DNA from: Rhodocollybia butyracea
Taxonomy: Eukaryota; Basidiomycota; Agaricomycetes; Agaricales; Omphalotaceae
DNA: 64,000 nt
Reading direction: 5' to 3'
Assembly: GCA_015501585.1 (NCBI GenBank)
Contig: JADNRY010000087.1
Location: forward strand, 62,001 to 126,000
Numbering within the stretch: position 1 is the first letter of the stretch; each line of letters opens with the position of its first letter. Shown here piece by piece: positions 13,440 through 24,609 of this stretch. The position numbers and the translations under genes were made by a program. Under the pieces are notes generated by a model that did no database searches, was not told where the DNA came from, and saw nothing but the letters and a program-made list of their open reading frames with translations.

Positions 13440-14280
13440 TCACTCGCCTTGCCACTCAAACTCCTGAAAAAACTCTGCATACGCATGATCAACATCGAAT
13501 AACAACTGCCTAGACTGTTCTTCAGTGATTTCTTCTGAAGCTTTCATCCCGTTGAGGGTTATAAGCCTGAGATGTATAAAGTTGAAACACATCGAGTATA
13601 AAAGGTGATCCACACTCACCAACTGACCATCCGACTCCTTCCTTCCAATCCTTACTACCCTTGAATCGTGCATAACCAGTAACGAGCTCTTGTAGTAGAG
13701 GATGGAGCTGATCTTTTGCCCGTAATCGAAGTTTGAGAGCGTCCATGAACGTAATGAAGCTCTAGGATTAGTTGAGCACTAGGATGATTGATAGAATGCG
13801 ATAACACACTTGAGTAGTTTCTGCGACCCATTTAGCCGTCTCGGGTCCTGAATCTGTTGGATGTTCTACAGTCGCTGGGACACCGACTTTGAGGCGTTCT
13901 AGGGCCGCAGAGTAGTCCATCTTACGAACAAGCGGAAGGATATTAGCATTTCAGACCGATATATAAGAACAAACTAACCCTATACCGCTTCATAAACTCT
14001 TCAACAGAAGCCACATCATCTCCCACAAGCTTCAGCATTGTCTGTATTGCGAAAGCAGCCGTGAACATGCTGTGAATATCTATTCTTCCTCTTCCAGATT
14101 CACTGATCAATGCCAGCGATAGACTTACTGTGCAGCAGTTATTGAATCCCGTAGATATGCTCCTTCGAGGTAATGAATAGCTGTAATTATACCGAATAGT
14201 GTGGAAAGAGAGTTGTATTTTTCTCTTTCTGCGTTTGTTTTGTAGAGGCGGACTTCTTCGTCGAGAGAGAATGAGGACAT
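13440..14280 (-). CDS. VPS28: VPS28, ESCRT-I subunit (local frame breaks)
   Basis: Exons 14129-14280, 13979-14069, 13810-13920, 13628-13761 and 13440-13566; about 204 residues, slightly short for the family. VPS28 is a core ESCRT-I subunit that sorts ubiquitinated cargo into multivesicular bodies. N-terminal part: LDEEVRLYKTNAEREKYNSL, which binds VPS23/VPS37. C-terminal four-helix domain: FITFMDALKLRLRAKDQLHP, then WLITLNGMKASEEITEEQ and QLLFDVDHAYAEFFQEF. In exon 2 the conserved ACSRLLSQY sits in a different frame from TMLKLVGDD that follows, with apparent single-base losses near 14040-14046 and 14070-14078. An in-frame alternative exists only by using a downstream AG and reading HMFTAAFAIQ, which is not conserved. 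Confidence 0.9.
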
Positions 14281-14517
14281 GGAGGTGGATGTGGGAGTTT
14301 GAAGGTTACCGTGATCGGAAGATTGGCGTCCAATAGACGCTCTGTAAAATCTCGACACAACAACTTCTAAAATCAGTATGTACGTACGTACGTACTGTAC
14401 ATACATGACCAACCCGCCGGAGTTGCCCTCCCAATAGTAATGTCGATTCCACAGCGTAAAGTAAGCAAGTACTATCATAATCCAAGTAAAAATGCATGTC
14501 AACAACACATAATTGCA

Positions 14518-17033
14518 CTACGAGCCCCCACCCACAGTCCTAGTACCTACACCTGGCGTTCCAACAACACTACCCCCCGGACTCGAATTCGAACTTGCCA
14601 TCTGCGTCCGACTAAACACCTGTAACCACCCCTCGCCATATCTTGTTGAGTGCTTCGATTCGGCGACGGAAGTTTTCAGCTGGATCTTCATTTTCTGTCC
14701 CAGCTCCGCCTTCATTGTCCGCATAGTCCGTATCATTGCCTACACTCGGAGGTTCATACAAAGAAGCACTAACCCTCGCTCGTCTTTTCGACAATGATGA
14801 CGAATATGTCTGTGAACCCGAACCCGAATTGCCCGAGATCGGGGTCAATTGGGACTCTTTGCGTCTTGCTGTCCTTGAGCCCACTCCTGCTCCCATTCCC
14901 CGACATCCTTATCTGCCTCTGGGGTATAATTATAATCAATATCTGTCTGATATCTGGAGTGTCGGGATTTCGGTTTCTTCCGGGTATTGTTCACATTTTT
15001 CGACGGGGAGGAATTTGATGTCGTCTGGGAGATTCCGTTAACGATTGAGGGTAACACTAAAGATGAGATGGGTATCGGTGGTTGAGACGTAGATGCGAGT
15101 GATGTGGAAGTAATGGTATGTGGCGACGCTGAGACTGAGGAGGTGGAAGCAGTAGGGTCGGAAATGGGAAGTTGAGATGTGGAAACAAGGGTAGGAGGAG
15201 CAGCGGTGGGGACAGAAGGTTGATCTGTATTCGAGGGACCTGTATCTGTGAAATCTATCGAAGGGAAACATTAGCTCGAAATAGACGGAACACGGAAGAA
15301 TAACATACCACCATCGCTCTTTGGTGGAGTGGGCACAGATCTTCGTGGTTCAAGTCCAGGTAGAGGCACCGTGGAAGGTACAGCCAGAAAAGACACAAAC
15401 TGTCCAAATGACTGAGGTGGCTCATCTCCAGTGCCTCTACTCATATCCTTACTTATATCCTTACTTCCCTCCTTTCTCTTCCTACTGGATTTGGTATGCT
15501 TCGACGACTCTACAGAAGCATTCGACGTTGTCCGTCTACGCCCATGCCCGGCCCCTACTTCTGCTCCGGGCCTTGCTTCATCGTCAAGCTCAACTATTCT
15601 CTTTACTTTCGGTTTCTTCGTCCGTGGTTTACCAACACCGATAGCAACAAGAGGCGGAGACGTCGGCTCCGGGGTCGCTTCAGCATACGAATGCCTGTCG
15701 TGCCCATGCCCTCCCACTGCAATCGTCGGAGGCGAATATGCTGCCGACACAGGTTTGGGAGCTGTCGGCGTATCCTGTTGGGGAAAGATATTACTAGTGG
15801 GACGACTAGTACTAGGTGTCGTCGTCAACCACCTTCTCTCCACCCACCCTGGGCCAGACCCATCAATCAAGATGCCCGTTCTACCCTCCTTCCAAAATAT
15901 TTCAAAACACTTTACTTTCCAACTGCCACTTTCATGTGTCGAATAGGGGAACTCGGTAAATGGATTCCCTTCGACAAATACCTGAGTAATCTCGGGTAGT
16001 ACTGCAAGCCTCCCGATTTCATCCGGATCGTCGATATAATTGTGTTGGACATTGACAGAACGGAGAGAAACGAGGCGTTCAAGACCGCAGAGGGAGGAGA
16101 GGCGATTGTGTGCGAGGTTGAGAGTAGTTAGCGTGCAAAAGGGAGTGTCTGTAGACGCCAGGGCATCAATTCCAGCGACTGACTCTATCATATTGTCCGC
16201 CAGATTCAACGACGACAACGTAGGGAGCGAATCGCGTGTGAGAGAAGGCGGGACAGAAATGAGCAGGTTGGAAGAAAGGTCCAGAGAGGTCAGGGAGGGA
16301 AACAGCTGCCTGGAACCAATCATTAATTCTGGCATGAAAAAAGTCATGTCATTCTGTGGTAGTCCAAGGTGTCGTAGAAAAGACCATGCATGAGGGGGAA
16401 ATACGGGTTCCTCTTCTTCTTCTTCTGATATTCTGTGTTGTCTCCACTCCTCAAGCACTTTGCCTATAAATACATCTTCAAAATCTCCTTCCTTTACATC
16501 TCTGATAGTCAAGCTAAACAAGCCTTCGCTGAGCCTGTCCCAGCCCAGAAACACCCGTGGGTTCACCGATGTTATCGACAGAACTTGCAGATTCTTGAAC
16601 GCAACAAGGGGTATAGCACCTGGATTAGCGCCACTGATAGCTAATGCAGGTAGTTTCGTAAAACTGGAGTAGATAAACTTGAGTTCAGCATCCAACGCAG
16701 GAGGCTGTGATCCAAACCATCCCTTTCCGAGTGAAAACGCCGAAATGCTGGACAACGTTGAAAATGTGGAAGCGAGAGAGATCGTATCTGTTTTGTCCTC
16801 GATAAAAGTTGTTTCCGACACTGGTACATCGAGAGACCCAACTGGTAATCCTAGTCCCTCTAGCCGTACAAGCACATACACGAGATGCGAAGTGGTTATC
16901 GAAAGAGTTACAGGTGTTGCAGCACGTGCTACTCGTCGTCGTCTGCTCACTCCACCTTCTGCAAGACTCGTTCATTTGCTCGAACAAACGAAGAAAGCCG
17001 CCGTATGTACTTGTCGCCACCGAGAGAGTCCAT
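14518..17033 (-). CDS. SDS22-like leucine-rich-repeat protein, frame-disrupted
   Basis: ATG at 17033 (MDSLGGDKYIRRLSSFVRANER) starts a long protein whose main body is one open frame of over 550 codons down to the intron starting near 15308. A hydrophobic LVYVLVRLEGLGLPVGSLDV motif precedes SDS22-type LRRs (LTSLDLSSNLL, LSSLNLADNMI, LTTLNLAHNRL, LRSVNVQHNYI, ITQVFVEGNPF), then a long disordered basic/Ser/Pro tail ending with EGWLQVFSRTQM. The main frame has no ATG near its start and reaches the N-terminus only if one base is restored near 16965-16973. Two more shifts are needed near 14854-14862 (to reach KRRARVSASLYEPPS) and 14637-14646 (to reach YGEGWLQVFSRTQ). Function is unknown; SDS22-like LRRs bind protein partners. 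It shares a short divergent promoter with TGS1. Confidence 0.75.
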
Positions 17034-17139
17034 CAAGAGTTAAGCGCCCATGCTAGCATTTCTCCCTTTAGTAAAGTTCTGAGGCTTTAGCTCGCTTGCC
17101 GAGGTTGAGTCTGCCTACGGGAGACAACATTTCTCCTTC
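17034..17139. promoter_or_regulatory. Short divergent promoter, LRR gene and TGS1
   Basis: Only 106 bp separate the ATG of the minus-strand LRR gene (17033) from the ATG of the plus-strand TGS1 gene (17140). Both promoters and 5' leaders must overlap here. No TATA box is visible, which suits constitutive expression. Confidence 0.6.
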
Positions 17140-18224
<1,085 letters not shown>

Positions 18225-18774
18225 ATGGATCATGCGTGTAGTGAGGAATTGCCATTCAATGGGTTTCCATGGGTATCCTTGTCTCTCTGCATTCCAACGC
18301 ATTCTTTCATCCAAGTCTCTTTTGTGTTAATAGTAATTCTGAACTCCCGTTCCCGCAGATCTAGCACCACAATATCGGTACCGATCACTGTCAAAGCGAC
18401 CTGAACTGCTACTGTCCAAAGCCCGTATTTTCTGCCCATTATGAGAAGAGAGGATGCTTAAAATAAACAGCATTACTCTGGAAGATCCTGGGACGTACGC
18501 TTGAGTGTATAGGAGGTTAACGCTCTATGATGCATCTTTGCGGTTATACTTTCTATTTGCTTTTTAGCGTCTATGCTATGCTGTACCTGTTACTTCCATC
18601 TTTGATAGATTTTACCCCCTTCCATGGATACTCTCTCACTTGGTGGTGGTGATACATCATCGCTCAATTAGGATTCCAGTATCACTGCCGACTTTAAAAA
18701 GCTCACGTTGCTGGGTAGCTTGTATTCTTCTTCGTTCTTTCTTTCTCTTTTTCTCTTTCTTTCTGATTAGTGCT
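18225..18774. other. Intergenic with CT-rich promoter stretch
   Basis: About 550 bp. A minus-strand frame at 18230-18439 (69 codons, one hydrophobic stretch near its start) is the only candidate, and it has no recognisable family. At 18726-18762 a run of CTTT/TTCT repeats precedes the next ATG, a common pyrimidine-rich promoter feature in fungi. Confidence 0.45.
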
Positions 18775-20471
18775 ATGTTCCCTGACAATTCAGCTGCAGA
18801 AAGTTCGAACGTGATAGATGTCAGCTTGGTTGGTTTTACTATAACTCGACCCGACTTTATCATGATGATTGTGAGTCCATCTGGATTGCGCAAAACGGTA
18901 ACATTTACAATCCTCCCAGTTTGATATCTTGCTTTATGGTTAGACCAAGTCTGAGCATGCTAACATGACTCGTTAGTGACTAAAAATTTCAGGCGGGTAC
19001 ACAGTGCTTTTTGCTCTTTACGTATACCTCCAAGTTCAGCAAGGCAGCCGATGGCGCTACTATCAAATCACCGTTCTACTCCTTTACCTGCTGGGTACAG
19101 CGAACATGGTCATTGCCATCTTGGCCTATGTACAGGAACTCCTTACAGAGCTGGTAACTGTTCGCCTTCCGGCACTAATATCCACAGCAGTATTATCACT
19201 CCGGCAGTGGAGGTTCATTTCAGCGCATTTGAAAATTTAGAGTAGGCGTTGTTTTTGTTCAAATTTATGCGAGTGCTTAGTCCGAGTTTGTCGTTTTAGC
19301 GTTGCGGCAGCTGCTACTTATGTGACAGCAAAGTAAGTACGCATCTCAAATAATTCTCAATCATACCAAACTCGTGTCAGCATCATAGCAGACGCTCTAC
19401 TTGTAGGTATTGTTAGTACTCTTCATGTCACATTTTTCGACCTTTGATACAGTTATATCGCTGTTATGTCGTTTGGGGTGCCAGGAAGTATATTATCGTT
19501 GGTCCATTCTTGATTTCCTTAGTCAACACGAGTATGTAACCTTTTCTCAAACTCCTCTACCGATCCTTACAACTCCTTTCACCCCACCCCCCAAGTCATG
19601 GCACTTGCCGCAGCAGCCCTTGAAAAGGAGAACGTGAGCCAAGTATTAAATGAAGTCAAGAATGGCAATGTTGGATCCGGAGAAAATGCTTCACTCCAAA
19701 CAGCATCGGCCATTTCATTCTCGTTCCTGATAGTAAATCTCTTGACAAACCTCATTTTAACGGGATTGATTGGTGTGTCCATTTGTATGAGCCAAGAATT
19801 TTGCTTACTGCCTTTGCATCATAGCGGGAAGAATTTGGTGGATATCTAAGGAAACCAGGCGGGCACTGGGCGGAGCAGATGATAAGCGCATCGGCAGTAT
19901 AGCGACAATGGTGTTCGTCTCGTCTCGTCTCGTCTCGATACCTTTCCAGCATATACCTAACCCGAAGCCCCAGCCTTGAATCAGGCTTACTGTATCCAGT
20001 GGCGCTAGCAATTGGTTTAGCTTTGAAGCTAACAGAAACGGTCACTGAGGTACATCCTATCTTGACAATCATTGTGGTATGTAGTGCATCAGATTACTTA
20101 ACATCGCGAAAACACTGATTCAATGCTCAATATCTTGCTAGGGCATGGCTCCAACGCTCATCATGGTTAGAACTGAGCTGGGAATAAATATCAGAATCAA
20201 TTCTGATGCCAACGAAGACAAATATGATATTGAGGCAAATATCCTGTCCAGCGAGTATTCCAGAGGTACTAGCTTCGATGGAGGACCTTTGTCCAGGAAG
20301 GAAAGAGAGCTTCAGGTCGGTAATTCATACGTTTCCACTTTGTGTTCCAGGACTGCGCCTTCTACAATCATTGGAAGGGAAACTGAGCCTAGATCTGTGT
20401 TGCTACTTCAGCCACACATGAAGTCGCTACAGAAGGCACCGGTTGTCTTGAGTCCTCAGGAGCTTTCTTAG
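18775..20471 (+). CDS. Seven-TM-like membrane protein, agaricomycete family
   Basis: ATG at 18775 (MFPDNSAAESSNVIDVSLVG). Later exons match a common but uncharacterised mushroom family: GYTVLFALYVYLQ, YYQITVLLLYLLGTANMVIAI, AAATYVTANIIADALL, LYRCYVVWGARKYIIVGPFL, AISFSFLIVNLLTNLILTGLI, GRIWWISKETRRALG, LLYPVALAIGLALKLTE, HPILTIIV and GMAPTLIMVRTELG. This gives about six to seven membrane spans and a polar cytoplasmic tail. The role is unknown; a receptor-like function is only suggested by topology. Introns of about 50 nt separate nearly every span. The exon between the first Met and GYTVLF is uncertain, and so is the C-terminus after KERELQ (stop at 20471 if read through). A (CTCGT)n microsatellite lies in the intron near 19914-19937. 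Confidence 0.7.
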
Positions 20472-21003
20472 AGGTCGTCCAGCCAATCCAATAATGTACC
20501 AAAGAAAGATTTGTGCATCTGCACAACTGTATTTAGAATCTTCGCTTTTGTATTGCATATAATCGCGATCTCCTTTTTTAGTACTACCATCAGGAAAATC
20601 CCGACGGTGTAAATCGGGTTTGATTTCGCGATTTGAATTTGAACTGCAGTACGACTGTAATGGTCTACACTTCATTGTTCAATGCCACAAAAAAAAAACT
20701 GGAGAACAAAGGGTGATCACATGCTGCGTCCTTATTCTGCAGCACAGCACATCGTTACTTGGAGCACAAAGACGTTGATCCAAAAAACCGTTGATCCAAC
20801 TGCTCCACTGGACCGGTTTTCATTCTGTGTCACAGGCCGTCGTAAACATCGCCGTCAAAATCCGAAACCGAACAGAAGGCGTGGCTCAGGTTGCCGTTAC
20901 TATTAACACTCGCTCATCGCCATCTCTGTTTGAGTGGCGTATAAATTACACTAAAATCTCTTTCCCAAACACCATTCCCCACCAGTATAACGACGTCGGA
21001 AGG
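20472..21003. other. Intergenic, no gene supported
   Basis: Between the 7TM-like gene and the mannosyltransferase. A 9-base A-run lies near 20689-20697. Open frames here (for example + 20791 onward) run into the mannosyltransferase exon 1 but have no recognisable content before the ATG at 21004. Confidence 0.5.
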
Positions 21004-22703
21004 ATGAATGTGACTCTGCGGTACATCTTGACCGTATTCGGGGCTGTAGTGCGTGTCGTATTAACGGATTCTGCTTCTTTCTACTATTTAACTTGGGCTC
21101 CTAGATATCGATTCATTATCTTCTTTTCTTCACGCATGCAGAATATAGGCAAGCTATCTCGTTAGATACCCTCGCTCGTTTGCGCGGTGTTGTGGACACC
21201 GTACCGCCAATGCCTGATCGTTACTATCCCTCTTTTCGTGAGTCTTTTTCCTGCTTTCAGAAATTATTCATTTCTTATATCGGGAACATTATTTCTGCCA
21301 GAAAACGCTACTTTATCCACCAGCTACCGCGCAAATGCCACTTTTGTCATCCTTGCGCGAAATAGTGATGTCCAAGTGGGTACTAAGTATCCTCGTCGCG
21401 ATGTTTGGTTTTTGATGCCCATGATCATGATCTACAGGGCACTGTTCAGAGCGTCCGGGAAATTGAAGACAGGTTTAACAGACGCTTCAGATATCCATAT
21501 GTCTTCCTCAACGAAGAAGAGTTTACGGATGAATTCAAAAAGTGTGTGCAACATTTCCTGGTGAATGATACAGAATCTGACTTGTTCCAGCCGTATCTCG
21601 ATATTAACGTCTGCGAAAATCGAGTACGGACTCATATCAAAAGAACATTGGTATCAGCCTAGTTTCATTGACGAGAACAAGGCCGAAGAAGGAAGAAACT
21701 ATTTGATCAAGGAGGGCGTCATTTACGGGGGAAGTGTGAGCTATAGGAATATGTGTAGATTCAACTCTGGGGTATTTTGCTCTGGGTTTCTCTATGTCCA
21801 TCTCTGCTCATTGTTAACCGCAGTTCTTTTTCCGTCATCCGTTAATGGAAAAATATAGGTGGTACTGGCGGATCGAGTATGTGTCGATTCAATTTGACTT
21901 GCCCGTGCTCACTCAGGACCCTGTAGACCCGATGTCCACTTCCATTGTGATATTCGATTTGATCCTTTCGCTTTTATGGAGGAAAACAATAAAGTATACG
22001 CCTTTACTATCGCCATGTACGAATTCGAGAAAACTATTCCATCCCTATGGGGCCATGTCAAAGGTTGGCCTTTTTATATCGTCCGTCCGTACACTTGTTA
22101 GTTCATTTCTGAATGCAGACTTTATCAAATTATATCCGGAATATCTGGCCAAAGACAATTCCATGGGATTCTTATCTGACTCGGATGGCGAGACTTACAA
22201 CCTCTGTCATTGTAAGGTTTTCTTTCTCGCAAGAAATTGCATCGGACTGAATGTGTTGAGTCAACACTAGTTTGGTCCAACTTTGAGATTGCCGACATGT
22301 CCTTTTGGCGTGGGGAAGCATATACGAAGTTCTTTGAATACCTTGACCAGAAAGGTGGATTTTATTACGAGGTAGGTATTCGCCCTCTCCTTGTTCACAA
22401 TCTCATCTGTTGGCTTTTTTAGCGCTGGGGGGATGCTACGATTCATAGTATAGCTGCTGCACTATTTGCTCCTTCGAACCAAATACAATTCTTTGATCAA
22501 ATTGGGTATGAACACAACCCTTACACGCATTGTCCCCGAGACGAGGCCACCTGGAGAGAAGAGAAATGTACATGTGATCCAAAGCGGTCGTTTGGCGAGT
22601 ATTTTTATTTGTACTACCCTTATCCGTTGATGCTAAATACCATGCGATTTCAGATTATGACGGTTATTCGTGTATGCGCAAGTGGGATAGAATAGTTGGC
22701 TAA
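21004..22703 (+). CDS. GT15 alpha-1,2-mannosyltransferase (Kre2/Mnt1/Ktr family)
   Basis: ATG at 21004 opens a short hydrophobic signal anchor (LRYILTVFGAVV). Conserved family blocks follow in order over about ten exons: ANATFVILARNSDVQ, QSVREIEDRFNRRFRYPYVF, LNEEEFTDEFKK, KIEYGLISKEHWYQPSF, VIYGGSVSYRNMCRFNSG, FFFRHPLMEKYRWYWRIEP, DVHFHCDIRFDPFAFMEENN, KVYAFTIAMYEFEKTIPSLW, YPEYLAKDNSMGFLSDSDGE, TYNLCHFWSNFEIADMSFWR, GEAYTKFFEYLDQKGGFYYE, RWGDATIHSIAAALFA, IGYEHNPYTHCPRDEATW, and a final YDGYSCMRKWDRIVG. It transfers mannose from GDP-mannose in the Golgi to extend O- and N-glycans. The YNLCHFWSNFEI block contains the acidic residue of the active site. The intron between exon 1 and QYRQAISLDTLARL has a weak donor; otherwise frames are consistent and no lesion is seen. 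Confidence 0.93.
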
Positions 22704-23227
22704 TCATTTAATCGGGAACTGGGCAGGCCTCAGCCATATTGCATTTCTTGGATTATAGCAACTAATTGCATCTTGTATGATCATCTATAGACACACTGTA
22801 TTTACTATTGATATATGCTCAACCCAGTGACGAGCGAGGGCTGGCCGGTGTTATACTAACTGGCACGAGTGACCCCCTTCGATCGCGAAATGGGCGTCGA
22901 ATTTACAGCGCTTTACTGCGCTCGTACCACGGGGGATCCCACGCGGGAATCTTCATTCTCAAATCATGCACGAGCCTCGTACAGGCAATTCTTCTTCCCC
23001 ACTTATCAAGCTTCTTCCAGGGCCCTTGACTGCGCGCCAGTCTCTTCCATTTGGCATCAAGCTTCTGCCGGCTTTGACTGCGCTCAAGTCATCTTTTCCG
23101 CCGGAACACTGTTATCTCTTTTACTAAAGATCATATAAAAACTAGCAAAGATTACATCTTCCACCCCGTTAATTTTGTACTCCGTGAACGCTCCTAGAAT
23201 TCGTTTGTCTTTCTTCTCTGATTTGGA
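22704..23227. other. Intergenic, no gene seen
   Basis: 3' flank of the mannosyltransferase and promoter of the next gene. A GC-richer stretch (22820-23100) holds two similar segments, each with a caagcttct core (near 23007 and 23058), followed by gactgcg. No coding sequence is recognised. Confidence 0.45.
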
Positions 23228-24331
23228 ATGTCGATGTCAAGAGCATCTGATGAAGATCGTCGTATCCAAATACAAGGACGAAGTGCGGACTCTATAGAGC
23301 GGATTCAGGATCGCATGTCCCCTCCGCTTTATTATCGACCCAAGAAGTTTCATATAAGACGCGTTCGAATTCAGCGTATGGGCACGCCGCCATCCGTAAT
23401 CTTCGCGTCGGAAACTGTTGAAGAGACTGATAAAGGTCAGTTTAAACCGTGGTTGTTATCCTCGTTGGTGCGACGGATACTTGACTCTTGTCCAGGTGTC
23501 AAAATTAAAGACGAAGAAGAGGAAGGAAACATACTACGCGTTCCGCGAAAAGTGTACTCGGTCGACGCTAACAATAAAACTATATCATTAATAAAACGAA
23601 GAAAACTTGATGGTATTTTCTTTCTTTTCGAAGGTCTGTGATCTTACTGAGGGTCGATTTAGACCTTCCCTCTCAATTTTCGCAACTGTCAAGCCACGAA
23701 GTGCGTGTGCCACGCAACATCGACTCAAACAATCGGCGAGGTGAATGTTCCTCAGGTTCGTCTTTTTCGCAAGACTCGTACATCGTTATATCCCGGTAAT
23801 ATATGTCTTTCAGCATGGGCTGCATTGAATGGACTTCCTCCACATTTATGTACCGGTTCAACGAAGTCTCCTATGCTGCTCTTCTCAGAGTCACCACGTT
23901 CTGAGTACCAAGGACCAACTGTTGTTCAAGCTCTCTCATGCTCCTCGATGCAATGTCCTACTCCACCCCGTAGCGAGTCTAATGTACCATTGAAACCTAG
24001 AACTCCAGTTTGCAAATCAGAGAGTGCCAGTGAGAGTGGTCATTCACAAACTGTGTCGTCTAGCAGAATATTCCCAGAATCTACAGAATCCCTGGTACTA
24101 GCTTTTTCAAAAATTCAGCCCGATAGCAGCAGTTTTTCTACTGCGCAGGTTACCGGGAACATGGAAGTTAGTGGGCAATTTGGGCCATTACTTCAGCTTC
24201 CTAGGTTTGATCATCTGGTACTACCACAGAATGAGCAGGAGGTTAACGATTTAGAGGGTGATTATAATATGCCAGACTGGGATGAGGATGACATTCTTGA
24301 TAAATTTGAGCTTGTATACCCGGAAGATTAA
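23228..24331 (+). CDS. Hypothetical protein, exon joins uncertain
   Basis: ATG at 23228 begins a basic/acidic exon (MSMSRASDEDRRIQIQGRSA through LIKRRKLD). A plausible 59-nt GT-AG intron then leads to DLPSQFSQLSSHEVRVPRNI. A further segment ending at 24331 is Ser/Pro-rich and finishes with an acidic tail (DYNMPDWDEDDILDKFELVY). The middle and last segments are in different frames near 23800 and no good intron resolves this, so either an intron is missed or a single-base shift is present. I recognise no domain. Charged, disordered composition with KRRK suggests a nuclear protein; this is inference. Confidence 0.45.
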
Positions 24332-24609
24332 CCCACTAGTAAATACAATTGTCTTCCCTATATACTGATTCCCACGTGTCGCGGTTTCCTTGCTCCTTCA
24401 AGTTCCACAATCTACATAAACCAAGTGTTCTGGGACTAGACAAGATACGGATACGGTGAAGAGTAGCCGTACATAATATCCGGATTGAACTCGTCATCAT
24501 ACCCTTGGTCTCGGCAACCTGAAAGGTTGGTATTCATCAAGTACTTGCTCTGTTCCTTTTCATCTTATCTGTTTCAAGACAAACGCACGCGCACTTTGCA
24601 GATGAGCAC

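Noticed and set aside
15431..15999. Long plus-strand open frames opposite the LRR gene
   Set aside because: They are antisense shadows of the Ser/Pro-rich and LRR coding sequence and have no family resemblance.
18230..18439. Possible small minus-strand membrane protein (69 codons)
   Set aside because: One hydrophobic stretch only, no upstream signals and no family resemblance; too weak to list as a gene.
19914..19937. (CTCGT)n stretch as a coding repeat
   Set aside because: It falls in an intron of the 7TM-like gene between conserved exons, so it is a simple microsatellite.
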